The position numbers and the translations under genes were made by a program. From the NCBI GenBank assembly GCA_016296885.1, contig JAEDHT010000003.1:1-64000 (forward strand): DNA of 64,000 nt, given 5' to 3'. Below, in pieces: positions 1 to 7,873 of this stretch; the stretch's first letter is position 1; each line of letters begins with the position of its first letter. The notes beneath the pieces are model-generated. The model did not search any database, had not been told where the DNA came from, and saw nothing but the letters and a program-made list of their open reading frames with translations. The stretch comes from Clostridiaceae bacterium. Lineage in GTDB: Bacteria; Bacillota; Clostridia; Oscillospirales; Acutalibacteraceae.

Positions 1-66
1 AAAATTGGAACTTGCTTTACCAAATCCATTACGAAATTTGGAGTAGAAACAATTTGTTAATAAACC

Positions 67-95
67 TTGAATTATATTTTGTATTATGATAAGAT
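67..95 (+). promoter_or_regulatory. Predicted sigma-A promoter of degV
   Basis: TTGAAT at 67-72 and TAAGAT at 90-95 are 17 bases apart, about 95 bases before degV. Bases 1-60 could hold the end of an upstream gene, but all three forward frames are open there for a stretch, so no gene is called. Confidence 0.5.
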
Positions 96-190
96 TTATG
101 ATGAAAAATGTATATTTATGTATGTAATTATCTAAATATACAAAGGTTCATCTGCAAATTATTATACAAATATTAAAAAGGAGTAAAGAT

Positions 191-1078
191 ATGAGAAAAG
201 TAAAGATAATTACTGATTCATGTTCTGATTTAACAAAAGACCTTCTTGAAAAATATGATATAGACTATGCTAAGATGGCTACCGTATTAAACGGCGAGGA
301 ATCTCCCGCATTGCTTGAATGGAGTGCTGAGGATGTTCACAAATTTTATGAATTAATGCGTTCCGGCAATAGAATCACAACTACTCAGGTTCCTGTAGAA
401 GAATTTAACCGTATCTTTAAAAAGTATTTAGACCAGGATTATGATATAGTTTATATTGGATGCTCCGGGAAGCTTTCCGGTTCTATAAACACAGGTCATC
501 TTGTGGCAAAGAAAATACTAGTTGACTATCCTGATGCTCAAATCAAATGTGTTGATTCACTTAGCTCCTGTGTGGGTGAAGGTCTGCTCGCTATCAAAGC
601 CGCAGAGATGGCGAATATCGGCAAATCTGCTGAGGAGATCGCAGAATATATACTGGAAATCAGAAATACTGTGCATGAATACGCAACTGTACACTCACTG
701 GATACTTTCCGCAGAGCAGGTCGTGTGACAGCATCCTCTGCATTTTTTGGAAATCTTATGGGTGTTAAGCCTATTTTAGTATCTGATGCACAAGGTGCAC
801 AGGCTGCCTTTAAGAAAGTTAAAGGCAGACAATCCTCTTTAAAAGAGATTGTAAATTTACTCAAAGAATCTATAATAGATGAAGAAAATCAGACTGTTTA
901 TATAGCACACGCTGACTGCTCTGATAACGAAGTTGAGATGCTTTGCAATCTTGTAAAAGAAAATATTAATTGCAAAGACATTTATGTTAGCTACATTGGT
1001 CCTATCATTGGTGCTTCTGTAGGTCCTGATACTATGGGTGTGTGGGCTTTTGGTAAGGAAGTAACTTTTATAGGATAA
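191..1078 (+). CDS. degV: DegV family fatty-acid-binding protein
   Basis: A 295-residue DegV (FakB-like) protein. Family members are cytoplasmic carriers that hold one free fatty acid; FakB homologues present it to the kinase FakA so that exogenous fatty acid can enter phospholipid. The family signatures are visible: TDSCSDL at residues 8-14, TTTQVP at 63-68 and CSGKLSGS at 91-98, with FRRAGR in the middle of the protein. An AAAAAGGAG ribosome site precedes the ATG. The gene stands alone between its own promoter and a terminator at 1110-1144, and no fakA lies nearby, so the kinase partner must be elsewhere. The family call is firm; the physiological ligand is not known. Confidence 0.93.
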   Translation: MRKVKIITDSCSDLTKDLLEKYDIDYAKMATVLNGEESPALLEWSAEDVHKFYELMRSGNRITTTQVPVEEFNRIFKKYLDQDYDIVYIGCSGKLSGSINTGHLVAKKILVDYPDAQIKCVDSLSSCVGEGLLAIKAAEMANIGKSAEEIAEYILEIRNTVHEYATVHSLDTFRRAGRVTASSAFFGNLMGVKPILVSDAQGAQAAFKKVKGRQSSLKEIVNLLKESIIDEENQTVYIAHADCSDNEVEMLCNLVKENINCKDIYVSYIGPIIGASVGPDTMGVWAFGKEVTFIG

Positions 1079-1109
1079 TAAAACATACCACTCTATATAA
1101 TATATAAGA

Positions 1110-1144
1110 CGATGGCCACATTTAATGTAGCCATCGCTTGTTTT
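1110..1144 (+). terminator. Intrinsic terminator after degV
   Basis: CGATGGC (1110-1116) pairs with GCCATCG (1130-1136) around an inner ACAT/ATGT stem, followed by a T-rich CTTGTTTT tail. It separates degV from the redox pair that follows. Confidence 0.75.
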
Positions 1145-1186
1145 GAGAGCAAAAATATACTACTGTGGAATTGAGGGTAATATATA

Positions 1187-2701
1187 ATGAATAATTGCTA
1201 TGATGTTATTGTAGTGGGTGCCGGAAATGCGGGACTATCCACAGCTGCAACCACAGCTATGAACGGGCTCAAAACCTTGGTGCTTGAGAGAAACCTTGTG
1301 CCAGGCGGATGCGCAACAAGTTTTTGCAGAGGTAGATTTGAGTTTGAGGCATCTCTGCATGAACTATGCAATATTGGAACAGAGGAAAATCCGGGGAGCA
1401 TAAGAAAATTACTCGATAGCTATGGTGCAGAAGTAAACTGGCACTCAGAAGATACTTTATATCGTGTGATTGCTGATGGCGAAGATGGATATGATGTAAT
1501 TATGCCGGCTGGAGTGAAGAACTTTATTAGAGAAATAGAAAATCAGGTTCCTGGTTGTAAAGAAAGCGTCACTACTATGTTTCAATACATAAAAAAAATC
1601 GGAGAGGCTATCGCCTATCTATCAAGTGGCAAAGTGGATCAGAATGTGCTGGTGAGTGAACATACAGATTTTTTAAGAATGGCATCACATTCTGTTGACG
1701 ACTGCCTTAGAGCTTTCAAAATTCCTGAAAAAGCGTGTCAGATAATAAAAACATACTGGCCATATCTTGGTGCATCCACATCAGAACTTGATTTCGTACA
1801 TTATGCAATTTTGATGGAGCGTTACACTTCAGGAAAGCCCTCTTTCCCATCAAAAACATCACACGAAATCTCGCTTGCACTCGAAAAGGCAATTAGATCA
1901 CTCGGTGGCGAAATATGGTACAATGCAGAGGTTACAGATGTTCTTATCAAGGATGGAAAAGCATATGGGGTTAAAGTAGGTAACCAAAGCCTTTTTGCAA
2001 AACACATAGTACTAAACTGCTGGCCTGACACTGCATACTCTTATTTAATGAATGAGAATGATATTCCTGAACGTGCTTTAAAGTTATCTAATGCAAGAAA
2101 ATGCAGTTCATTATTCTTTACTGTTTATCTTGGTTTAGACAAGAGTTATGAGGAACTTGGTATTAATGATTATTCGGTGTTTATGTATAATACCACAGAT
2201 ACATTAGAGCAATATAATGGCTGCGAAACCCCGGGTGATGGAATTCTGATAGCAAATTGTCTTAATAAAGTCGTGTCAAATGCTTCTCCTAATGGCACAT
2301 GCACCTTGTTTTTGACAACACTTCTTTCTGAAGAAGCTTGGGGAGATGTGGCACCACAGGATTACAAAAAACGCAAAAATCAAATTGCAAACAAAATGAT
2401 TGAGCGTTATGAGAAAACTTTAGGAATAAACATAAGACCTCATATAGAAGAAATTGTAATAGCTGCACCGCCAACATTTGCAAGATATCTCAGTACCCCA
2501 AACGGAACACCGTATGGTTATATGATACAGCCATGGGATACTATAATTTTCCGTATGATGAACAGACGTGCAGATAAGGTTTTGGATGGCATAACTTTTG
2601 TAGGCGCTCATGCTGAGAACTCTGATGGATACAGCACCACATTTTCTAATGGTAACTCCGCAGGAAAAAGAATTGTAAAGGAGATAAAACAAAATGGATG
2701 A
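1187..2701 (+). CDS. FAD-dependent oxidoreductase, phytoene-desaturase-like
   Basis: A 504-residue flavoprotein of the phytoene desaturase/amine oxidase-like superfamily. The N-terminal Rossmann motif GAGNAG (11-16) and the acidic E33 ending the second strand (VLERN) bind the FAD ADP moiety; the C-terminal FVGAHAENSDGYST segment is the usual second FAD contact. The central domain, roughly 110-330, is where such enzymes bind substrate, and I cannot name the substrate. No carotenoid genes are nearby, so a carotenoid role is unlikely. The stop overlaps the start of the next gene, a ferredoxin reductase, by 8 bases, implying translational coupling and probably electron exchange between the two products. 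Confidence 0.85.
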   Translation: MNNCYDVIVVGAGNAGLSTAATTAMNGLKTLVLERNLVPGGCATSFCRGRFEFEASLHELCNIGTEENPGSIRKLLDSYGAEVNWHSEDTLYRVIADGEDGYDVIMPAGVKNFIREIENQVPGCKESVTTMFQYIKKIGEAIAYLSSGKVDQNVLVSEHTDFLRMASHSVDDCLRAFKIPEKACQIIKTYWPYLGASTSELDFVHYAILMERYTSGKPSFPSKTSHEISLALEKAIRSLGGEIWYNAEVTDVLIKDGKAYGVKVGNQSLFAKHIVLNCWPDTAYSYLMNENDIPERALKLSNARKCSSLFFTVYLGLDKSYEELGINDYSVFMYNTTDTLEQYNGCETPGDGILIANCLNKVVSNASPNGTCTLFLTTLLSEEAWGDVAPQDYKKRKNQIANKMIERYEKTLGINIRPHIEEIVIAAPPTFARYLSTPNGTPYGYMIQPWDTIIFRMMNRRADKVLDGITFVGAHAENSDGYSTTFSNGNSAGKRIVKEIKQNG

Positions 2702-3857
2702 TAAAATATTAAATAGTCTTAATCCTTCACAGTTTATGAACAGAGTAAAAGAGCGTGAAATGGCTATCTCTAAAGCATCTGCTCAACTGCCTGATGCAGA
2801 AAAATCCGCCAACAAGCTTGCACATTTGCTACATCCTAAAAATCAGTCTATGACTATAGCTGAGATTATAAATCATAATCAAAACTGCAAGAGCTACATA
2901 CTTAAAAGTGAAGCACCCTCCTGTGCATATTTTAGCTCAGGACAGTATTTGTCCGTTGAAGTAGATATTGATGGCAATAAGGCGAGCAGACCATACTCAA
3001 TTTCTTCTTCACCTAAAGACTCTTTAGCCGGTGTATATCGAATCACTGTAAAAGCTGTTCCAGATGGTCTTGTATCAAATCATATAATTAACAACTGGAC
3101 TGTGGGTACTAAAGTAAATGTATCTGCCCCTATAGGCACATTTACCTATGAACCGCTAAGAGATGAAAAGCAAGTGATTGCAATTGCCGGTGGAAGCGGT
3201 ATCACACCGTTTGTTTCGCTTGCTAATGCTGTAGCGGATGGTGATGAGGATTGCAATCTTGTCATATTATATAGCTGTCATACAGAAAGTGACATTTTAT
3301 TTAGGGAAGAACTTGATAAATTGCAGGCAAGTTGCGATAAGATTAAGGTCGTTTATGTGGTCAGCAGTGAGGAAGGTCATATTAATGCCGAGATGATAAA
3401 GAAGCATACTACAAAAGAGCCTTTCTCTGTGTTTATATGCGGTCCTCAGAGAATGTATGCAGGTATTAACGAAGAACTTAAAAAGTTTAATCTAAAACGA
3501 AAACATATCAGGTTTGAATCCCACGAAGAAAGAGTTATTAGCACAAACTCCAAAACTAGTATGTGTATGATAACAGTGCTTTGCAGAGGAAACAAAGTTT
3601 GCTTTGAGGGTACGTGCGATAAAACAATTTTAAGAAATCTTGAAGAAAACCACATAACACCTACTACACGATGCAGAAACGGAGAATGTGGTTTTTGCAG
3701 ATCAAGATTAATATCAGGTGATGTTTATATATCAGACAAGATAGATAAACGAAGAAAAGCGGATATCGATCACGGATACATCCATCCATGTTGCACATAT
3801 CCTGTGGGAAATATTGTAATCGAAATTACAGATTCATCTTCCTCTATTCCATTCTGA
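2694..3857 (+). CDS. Ferredoxin-NAD(P) reductase with C-terminal 2Fe-2S domain
   Basis: A 387-residue electron-transfer flavoprotein. After an N-terminal extension of about 55 residues comes an FNR-like FAD domain (RPYS at 99-102), an NAD(P) domain (GGSGITPF at 166-173; CGPQRMY later), and a plant-type [2Fe-2S] ferredoxin domain with Cys327, Cys332, Cys335 and a terminal Cys366 or Cys367. This order (FAD, NAD, 2Fe-2S) is typical of reductases that feed electrons from NAD(P)H to an oxidoreductase. The preceding overlapping flavoprotein gene is the obvious partner. The extension has no family match that I recognise. An AAAGGAG site lies inside the end of the upstream gene. Confidence 0.9.
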   Translation: MDDKILNSLNPSQFMNRVKEREMAISKASAQLPDAEKSANKLAHLLHPKNQSMTIAEIINHNQNCKSYILKSEAPSCAYFSSGQYLSVEVDIDGNKASRPYSISSSPKDSLAGVYRITVKAVPDGLVSNHIINNWTVGTKVNVSAPIGTFTYEPLRDEKQVIAIAGGSGITPFVSLANAVADGDEDCNLVILYSCHTESDILFREELDKLQASCDKIKVVYVVSSEEGHINAEMIKKHTTKEPFSVFICGPQRMYAGINEELKKFNLKRKHIRFESHEERVISTNSKTSMCMITVLCRGNKVCFEGTCDKTILRNLEENHITPTTRCRNGECGFCRSRLISGDVYISDKIDKRRKADIDHGYIHPCCTYPVGNIVIEITDSSSSIPF

Positions 3858-4061
3858 TAAAATTTCGTCTAAAAATAATTTCATATATTTTTATCTGCGC
3901 TCGGCAATCTATATTGTCGGGCGTATGTTCTTCAAATTTATAATTCTTCATAAAAAACTGTTTGTTCTAAAAGTATGGTTAACTTACTTACCTTTTGTCA
4001 TATTTAGTAAGAATACTTTAAACTTTGAAATAAATATGATAAAATAAATCGTATTTTAGTA
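3858..4061. other. Intergenic stretch before the mod operon
   Basis: An AT-rich stretch with no convincing open reading frame. A weak imperfect hairpin near 3898-3925 (GCTCG with CGGGC) may end the redox pair's transcript, but it lacks a proper T-run. Otherwise I see nothing in it. Confidence 0.4.
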
Positions 4062-4094
4062 TTGACATCACGTTATTCTTGTATTAGAATAACG
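4062..4094 (+). promoter_or_regulatory. mod operon promoter overlapped by a perfect palindromic operator
   Basis: TTGACA (4062-4067) and TAGAAT (4085-4090) are 17 bases apart, a near-consensus sigma-A promoter. A perfect inverted repeat, CGTTATTCT (4071-4079) and AGAATAACG (4086-4094) around TGTATT, fills the spacer and covers the -10 element. The CGTTAT/ATAACG ends resemble ModE molybdate-repressor boxes. Repression by a molybdate or tungstate sensor is therefore inferred; no regulator gene is in the window. Confidence 0.75.
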
Positions 4095-4096
4095 AT

Positions 4097-4190
4097 AGCT
4101 CCTATGTTATTTTTAATAAAATGTGGCCACATAAAATTTTTGCTTTATATTGCAAATCGACACAGGAGTAGTAATTAATATTCTGGAGGT
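4097..4190 (+). promoter_or_regulatory. Structured 5' leader of the mod operon, candidate RNA switch
   Basis: From the predicted start near 4097 the leader can fold as a three-way junction. The closing stem joins 4098-4107 (GCTCCTATGT) to 4160-4169 (ACACAGGAGT) with one A-C mismatch and one G-U pair. The self-complementary ATGTGGCCACAT (4121-4132) makes a second stem, and TTTGC/GCAAA (4139-4143/4152-4156) a third. The same CTCC could instead pair with GGAG in the modA ribosome site near 4182-4189. It does not obviously match the known Moco riboswitch as I remember it. Confidence 0.4.
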
Positions 4191-4195
4191 ATTAC

Positions 4196-5059
4196 GTGAA
4201 ATTAAAAACCATATCAATCATTTTAGCATTGTGTTTATCCCTCGGCCTTTTGGCTGGTTGTGGAGATAACAATGTAGATCACACATCAGAAATCAGCACA
4301 GCTACAAACTTAGAGCAATCAACTGAGCTAACTGTATTTGCTGCAGCATCTATGACTGAAACACTCACTGAAATTGCAGAAATGTATAAAAAAGTCGCAC
4401 CTGAGGTATCTTTAAGTTTTAACTTTGACTCATCAGGAACACTCAAAACACAAATTGAAGAGGGTGCAGAATGTGATATATTTATCTCAGCTTCACCAAA
4501 GCAGATGAATGAGCTGGATGCATCCAAAGACGCCGATGACGGAAATATTGACAATTTAGATTTTGTGCTACAAGGCACAAGGATCGACTTACTAGAAAAC
4601 AAGGTTGCACTTGCTGTGCCGGATGGTAACCCTGCCAATATAAACTCTTATTCTGATATGGTAGAAAAGCTGAAAAACAACAGCGCCATGCTTGCTATGG
4701 GTAATGCTGATGTGCCTGTGGGACAATATACACTAAAAATTTTCGAATATTATAATTTAAATGAAGACGAGCTTGCTTCCGATGGATGCATTACTTATGG
4801 TAGCAATGTTAAGGAAGTTACTACGCAGGTAAGTGAGGCGACTGTGGATTGTGGTATAATATATGCTACAGATGCTTATTCAGCTAATCTAACTGTTGTA
4901 GATACTGCAAGTGCTGAGATGTGTGGTCAAGTGATTTATCCTGCTGCAGTGCTGAACGTTACAAAAGAAGTGGATGAAGCAAAGGCTTTTCTCAATTATC
5001 TATGTAGCGATGAAGCTAGTAACGTATTTTCAAAGATAGGCTTTAGCCCTATAGAATAA
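4196..5059 (+). CDS. modA: Molybdate ABC transporter substrate-binding lipoprotein
   Basis: A 287-residue ModA that captures molybdate (or tungstate) outside the membrane and delivers it to ModB. A lipoprotein signal peptide ends in LLAGC, with Cys22 as the lipidation site. The mature protein begins with the ModA-typical LTVFAAASMTETLTEI and FNFDSSGTL segments and continues with ADVPVGQY, all family hallmarks. Translation starts at GTG 4196 behind CTGGAGGT. It is the first gene of the modABC-moaA-moaC operon and lies directly downstream of the palindrome-covered promoter, so it is probably expressed when the oxyanion is scarce. Length is normal for the family. Confidence 0.95.
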   Translation: MKLKTISIILALCLSLGLLAGCGDNNVDHTSEISTATNLEQSTELTVFAAASMTETLTEIAEMYKKVAPEVSLSFNFDSSGTLKTQIEEGAECDIFISASPKQMNELDASKDADDGNIDNLDFVLQGTRIDLLENKVALAVPDGNPANINSYSDMVEKLKNNSAMLAMGNADVPVGQYTLKIFEYYNLNEDELASDGCITYGSNVKEVTTQVSEATVDCGIIYATDAYSANLTVVDTASAEMCGQVIYPAAVLNVTKEVDEAKAFLNYLCSDEASNVFSKIGFSPIE

Positions 5060-5116
5060 TTTTCGAGATTTAAGTTTTTATTCTCAGATCAATTACTTAG
5101 TCAGGTGGTGTAGAAT

Positions 5117-5791
5117 ATGGATTGGTTCCCTTTAGTTAATTCTCTGCGAATAGCACTTGTTAGCACTGTAATTATATTTTTCTTAGGAATTTTTTCTGCT
5201 TATTACATATCAAAGTTGCCACGTGGGGTTAAAGGCGCATTAGATGTATTTTTAACTATGCCACTTGTACTTCCACCTACTGTTGTGGGGTATATCTTAT
5301 TACATATTATAGGACCTAGACGTATGTTTGGCTCGTGGATGCTATCCACATTCGGGGTAAAGCTAACAATGAATTGGTGGTCAGCGATATTTGCCACAGC
5401 AGTGGTTATTTTTCCTTTGATGTATCGCACTGCACGAAGTGCCTTCGAATCATTTGACGAAACATTAGCATATTCAGGCAAAACATTGGGATTAAGCAAC
5501 ACATTCATTTTTTGGAGAATACGCATACCTGTGTGTAAACAAGGAATTATAGCAGGCACTGTGCTTGCCTTTGCCCGTGCATTAGGTGAATATGGTGCAA
5601 CAAGCATGGTGTGTGGTTATACACCCGGGAAAACGGCTACAATATCCACTACCGTCTATCAGCTATGGCGTACAAATAATGATGAATTAGCATTTAAATG
5701 GGTTATGGTTAATATTGCCATGTCCGCTGTGGTTTTAATTGCTGTAAATATGTTTGAGAAAAAGAAAACACCTGAAAGGATCAAGAAATAA
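5117..5791 (+). CDS. modB: Molybdate ABC transporter permease
   Basis: A 224-residue inner-membrane permease with about five or six hydrophobic segments. The EAA loop that docks on the ATPase is visible as RALGEYGATSMVCG after residue 150, and LTMPLVLPPTVVGY is the typical ModB segment that lines the pore. The gene is 57 bases downstream of modA, preceded by a GGTGG ribosome site, and its stop codon (5789-5791) lies immediately before the modC start. Length is normal for ModB. Together with ModA and ModC it forms a complete high-affinity molybdate importer. Confidence 0.95.
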   Translation: MDWFPLVNSLRIALVSTVIIFFLGIFSAYYISKLPRGVKGALDVFLTMPLVLPPTVVGYILLHIIGPRRMFGSWMLSTFGVKLTMNWWSAIFATAVVIFPLMYRTARSAFESFDETLAYSGKTLGLSNTFIFWRIRIPVCKQGIIAGTVLAFARALGEYGATSMVCGYTPGKTATISTTVYQLWRTNNDELAFKWVMVNIAMSAVVLIAVNMFEKKKTPERIKK

Positions 5792-5792
5792 A

Positions 5793-6815
5793 ATGGCTCT
5801 TTTGGTAGATATAGAAAAAAAATTAGGGAATTTTTATCTTAAGACGAAATTTGAAACGAATAAAGGTGTTTTGGCATTACTAGGATCATCCGGATGTGGA
5901 AAAAGTATGACTCTAAAATGTATAGCAGGAATTGAAAAGCCAGATAAAGGAAAGATTATTCTAAATGGCAAGGTCTTATTTGATTCAGATAAGCATATAA
6001 ATCTCCCTCCGCAAAAAAGAATGGTGGGATACCTGTTTCAGCAATACGCCCTCTTCCCTAATATGACTGTGGAACAAAACATAATCTGCGGTGTACGTGA
6101 TAAAAAGCATCGGAATGAAATATTAAAACAAACAATCTCCTTAATGAGACTGAATGGTATGGAAAAAAGATATTCTCATCAGATTTCGGGAGGACAACAA
6201 CAAAGAGTTGCATTAGCAAGAATACTTGTGAGCAAGCCGGAGCTTTTGTTATTGGACGAGCCTTTCTCTGCACTCGATAGTCACTTGAGATTTGAGCTTG
6301 AGCAAGAAGTACGTGATGTAATACAAAGATTTGGAAAAGACGTAATTTTGGTTACTCACAATCGTGATGAAGTATTTCATCTATGTAACGACATAGCAAT
6401 TATGAACAATGGAATGATAGAGGATATAGGAGAAAAGCACAGGGTATTTTTGGAGCCAAAAACTATGGAAAGTGCTATTTTGGCTGGATATAAGAATATT
6501 TCGCCCGTAAAAAAAATTGACAACGAGCATATTTATTCAGAAAAATGGGATAAAATTTTAAAAATTAACAAATGCGACTATGATATAAAAAATATTTGTG
6601 TTAAAATGAGTAATGTAAGCATCGGGAATGGTGAAAACGAAATTGAATTTAGGGTAAAAGACATAATTGAAAACCCATCGTCCATTACCGCTATGCTTAA
6701 GCCTATAAGTGATAAAGATATAGGTATGTTTTATCTGGAATTAGAAAAAGATGCTACAATAACTGATAAAATATCTGTAGCAATACCGAAAGAAGCTATT
6801 TTACCATTAAAATAG
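5793..6815 (+). CDS. modC: Molybdate ABC transporter ATP-binding protein
   Basis: The 340-residue ATPase of the molybdate importer. It shows Walker A GSSGCGKS (31-38), Q-loop FQQYALF (82-88), signature SGGQQQR (132-138), Walker B LLLLDEP (151-157) and the H-loop in VTHNRD. The last hundred or so residues form a degenerate TOBE/Mop-like region, which in ModC binds oxyanion for feedback. I place the start at ATG 5793 rather than the upstream in-frame TTG 5754, because MALLVDIEKKLGNF is the standard ModC start and the upstream segment overlaps modB. A GAAAGGA site lies 12 bases upstream, a rather long spacing. Confidence 0.93.
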   Translation: MALLVDIEKKLGNFYLKTKFETNKGVLALLGSSGCGKSMTLKCIAGIEKPDKGKIILNGKVLFDSDKHINLPPQKRMVGYLFQQYALFPNMTVEQNIICGVRDKKHRNEILKQTISLMRLNGMEKRYSHQISGGQQQRVALARILVSKPELLLLDEPFSALDSHLRFELEQEVRDVIQRFGKDVILVTHNRDEVFHLCNDIAIMNNGMIEDIGEKHRVFLEPKTMESAILAGYKNISPVKKIDNEHIYSEKWDKILKINKCDYDIKNICVKMSNVSIGNGENEIEFRVKDIIENPSSITAMLKPISDKDIGMFYLELEKDATITDKISVAIPKEAILPLK

Positions 6816-6855
6816 CTTCATTGATAAAATAAAAAAGCCGAAGGGAATTTTTATT

Positions 6856-7872
6856 ATGAAAAAAATTGAGGTCGAAAAAGCCATTGGTATGACATTGTGC
6901 CACGACATAACTGCAATGCGTGATGGTTTTAAAGGGGCCGCATTTAAAAGAGGTCACGTTATAACAGAAGAAGATATTCCCAAATTGCTTGATATAGGCA
7001 AGCGAACAGTATTTATATGGGAAGAAAATGCAGGTGAAATCCACGAGGACGACTGTGCCTTGCGTTTATCTGCTATAGCACAGGTGAATGGCGCTCATTA
7101 TGAGGGCGTGTCTGAGGGAAAAATGGTGCTTGTAGCTGACAATTACGGTATGTTTAGGGTTGACACCAAGCTTTTATATGAAATTAACTCTATCGGAGAT
7201 ATCACTATATCAACTATTCCTGATCATTTTCCTGTGACGCCCGGAACAAGACTTGCATCTATGCGCATAGTACCTCTAGTTACTAAAGAAGAACAGATTA
7301 TAAAAGCAGAAAGCCTGTGTAAAGACAGAAAGCTTCTTGATTTACGCCCATATTCCTTTAAAAAGGTTGGCGTGATAATAACCGGTTCTGAAATTTATAA
7401 CGGCAGAATAAAGGATAAATTTGAGCCGGTAGTGAGAAATAAATTGGAAAAATTTCCTTGTGAAATCTTGGGTGTAACAATATGTGATGATGATTTAAAT
7501 ATGATAGTAAGCACTGCTAAAAAATATTTGGATGATGGTGCTGATTTTCTTATTTTTACCGGTGGTATGTCGGTTGATCCTGATGATCTAACGCCATCAG
7601 CCATAAGAGAGCTGGGCGCAACTATTATCACACACGGTGTGCCATCGCAACCAGGTAATATGACATTGGTAGCATATGATGGTGATGTGCCGATTATTGG
7701 GGTTCCCGGTGCCGCAATAAGTCTGCCAACCACAATGTTTGACGTGCTTTTACCACAAATATTTGCAGGTGATAAATTTACAAAGGAAGATTTGATTAAG
7801 CTTGGAGATGGCGGGCTATGCTTGCAGTGCAAGACTTGTCATTTCCCTGTATGTACATTTGGAAGATACTGA
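6856..7872 (+). CDS. MoeA-like molybdopterin-binding protein
   Basis: A 338-residue protein with a MoaB/MogA-type molybdopterin-binding domain in its second half (IITGSEIYNGRIKD near residue 175, FTGGMSVDPDDLTPSAI near 235, and GVPGAAI). It is shorter than E. coli MoeA and belongs to a clostridial branch that ends in a short Cys-rich tail, CLQCKTCHFPVC, before the C-terminus. MoeA-type proteins insert molybdate into adenylylated molybdopterin, which fits the surrounding operon. The Cys tail may bind zinc or an Fe-S cluster; that is inference. The stop is one base from the moaA start, so the two are coupled. An AAGGGA site precedes the ATG. Confidence 0.85.
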   Translation: MKKIEVEKAIGMTLCHDITAMRDGFKGAAFKRGHVITEEDIPKLLDIGKRTVFIWEENAGEIHEDDCALRLSAIAQVNGAHYEGVSEGKMVLVADNYGMFRVDTKLLYEINSIGDITISTIPDHFPVTPGTRLASMRIVPLVTKEEQIIKAESLCKDRKLLDLRPYSFKKVGVIITGSEIYNGRIKDKFEPVVRNKLEKFPCEILGVTICDDDLNMIVSTAKKYLDDGADFLIFTGGMSVDPDDLTPSAIRELGATIITHGVPSQPGNMTLVAYDGDVPIIGVPGAAISLPTTMFDVLLPQIFAGDKFTKEDLIKLGDGGLCLQCKTCHFPVCTFGRY

Positions 7873-7873
7873 T

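Noticed and set aside
1..60. Possible 3' end of an upstream gene
   Set aside because: All three forward frames are open for 14 to 28 codons and none shows recognisable protein, so no frame can be preferred.
4097..4190. Known Moco riboswitch in the mod leader
   Set aside because: I could not fit the conserved GC-rich stems and receptor of that motif; the leader is reported only as an unassigned fold.
7802..7873. Longer MoaA start overlapping the MoeA-like gene
   Set aside because: It would add 24 residues absent from the family, while ATG 7874 has a good ribosome site and one-base spacing to the previous stop.
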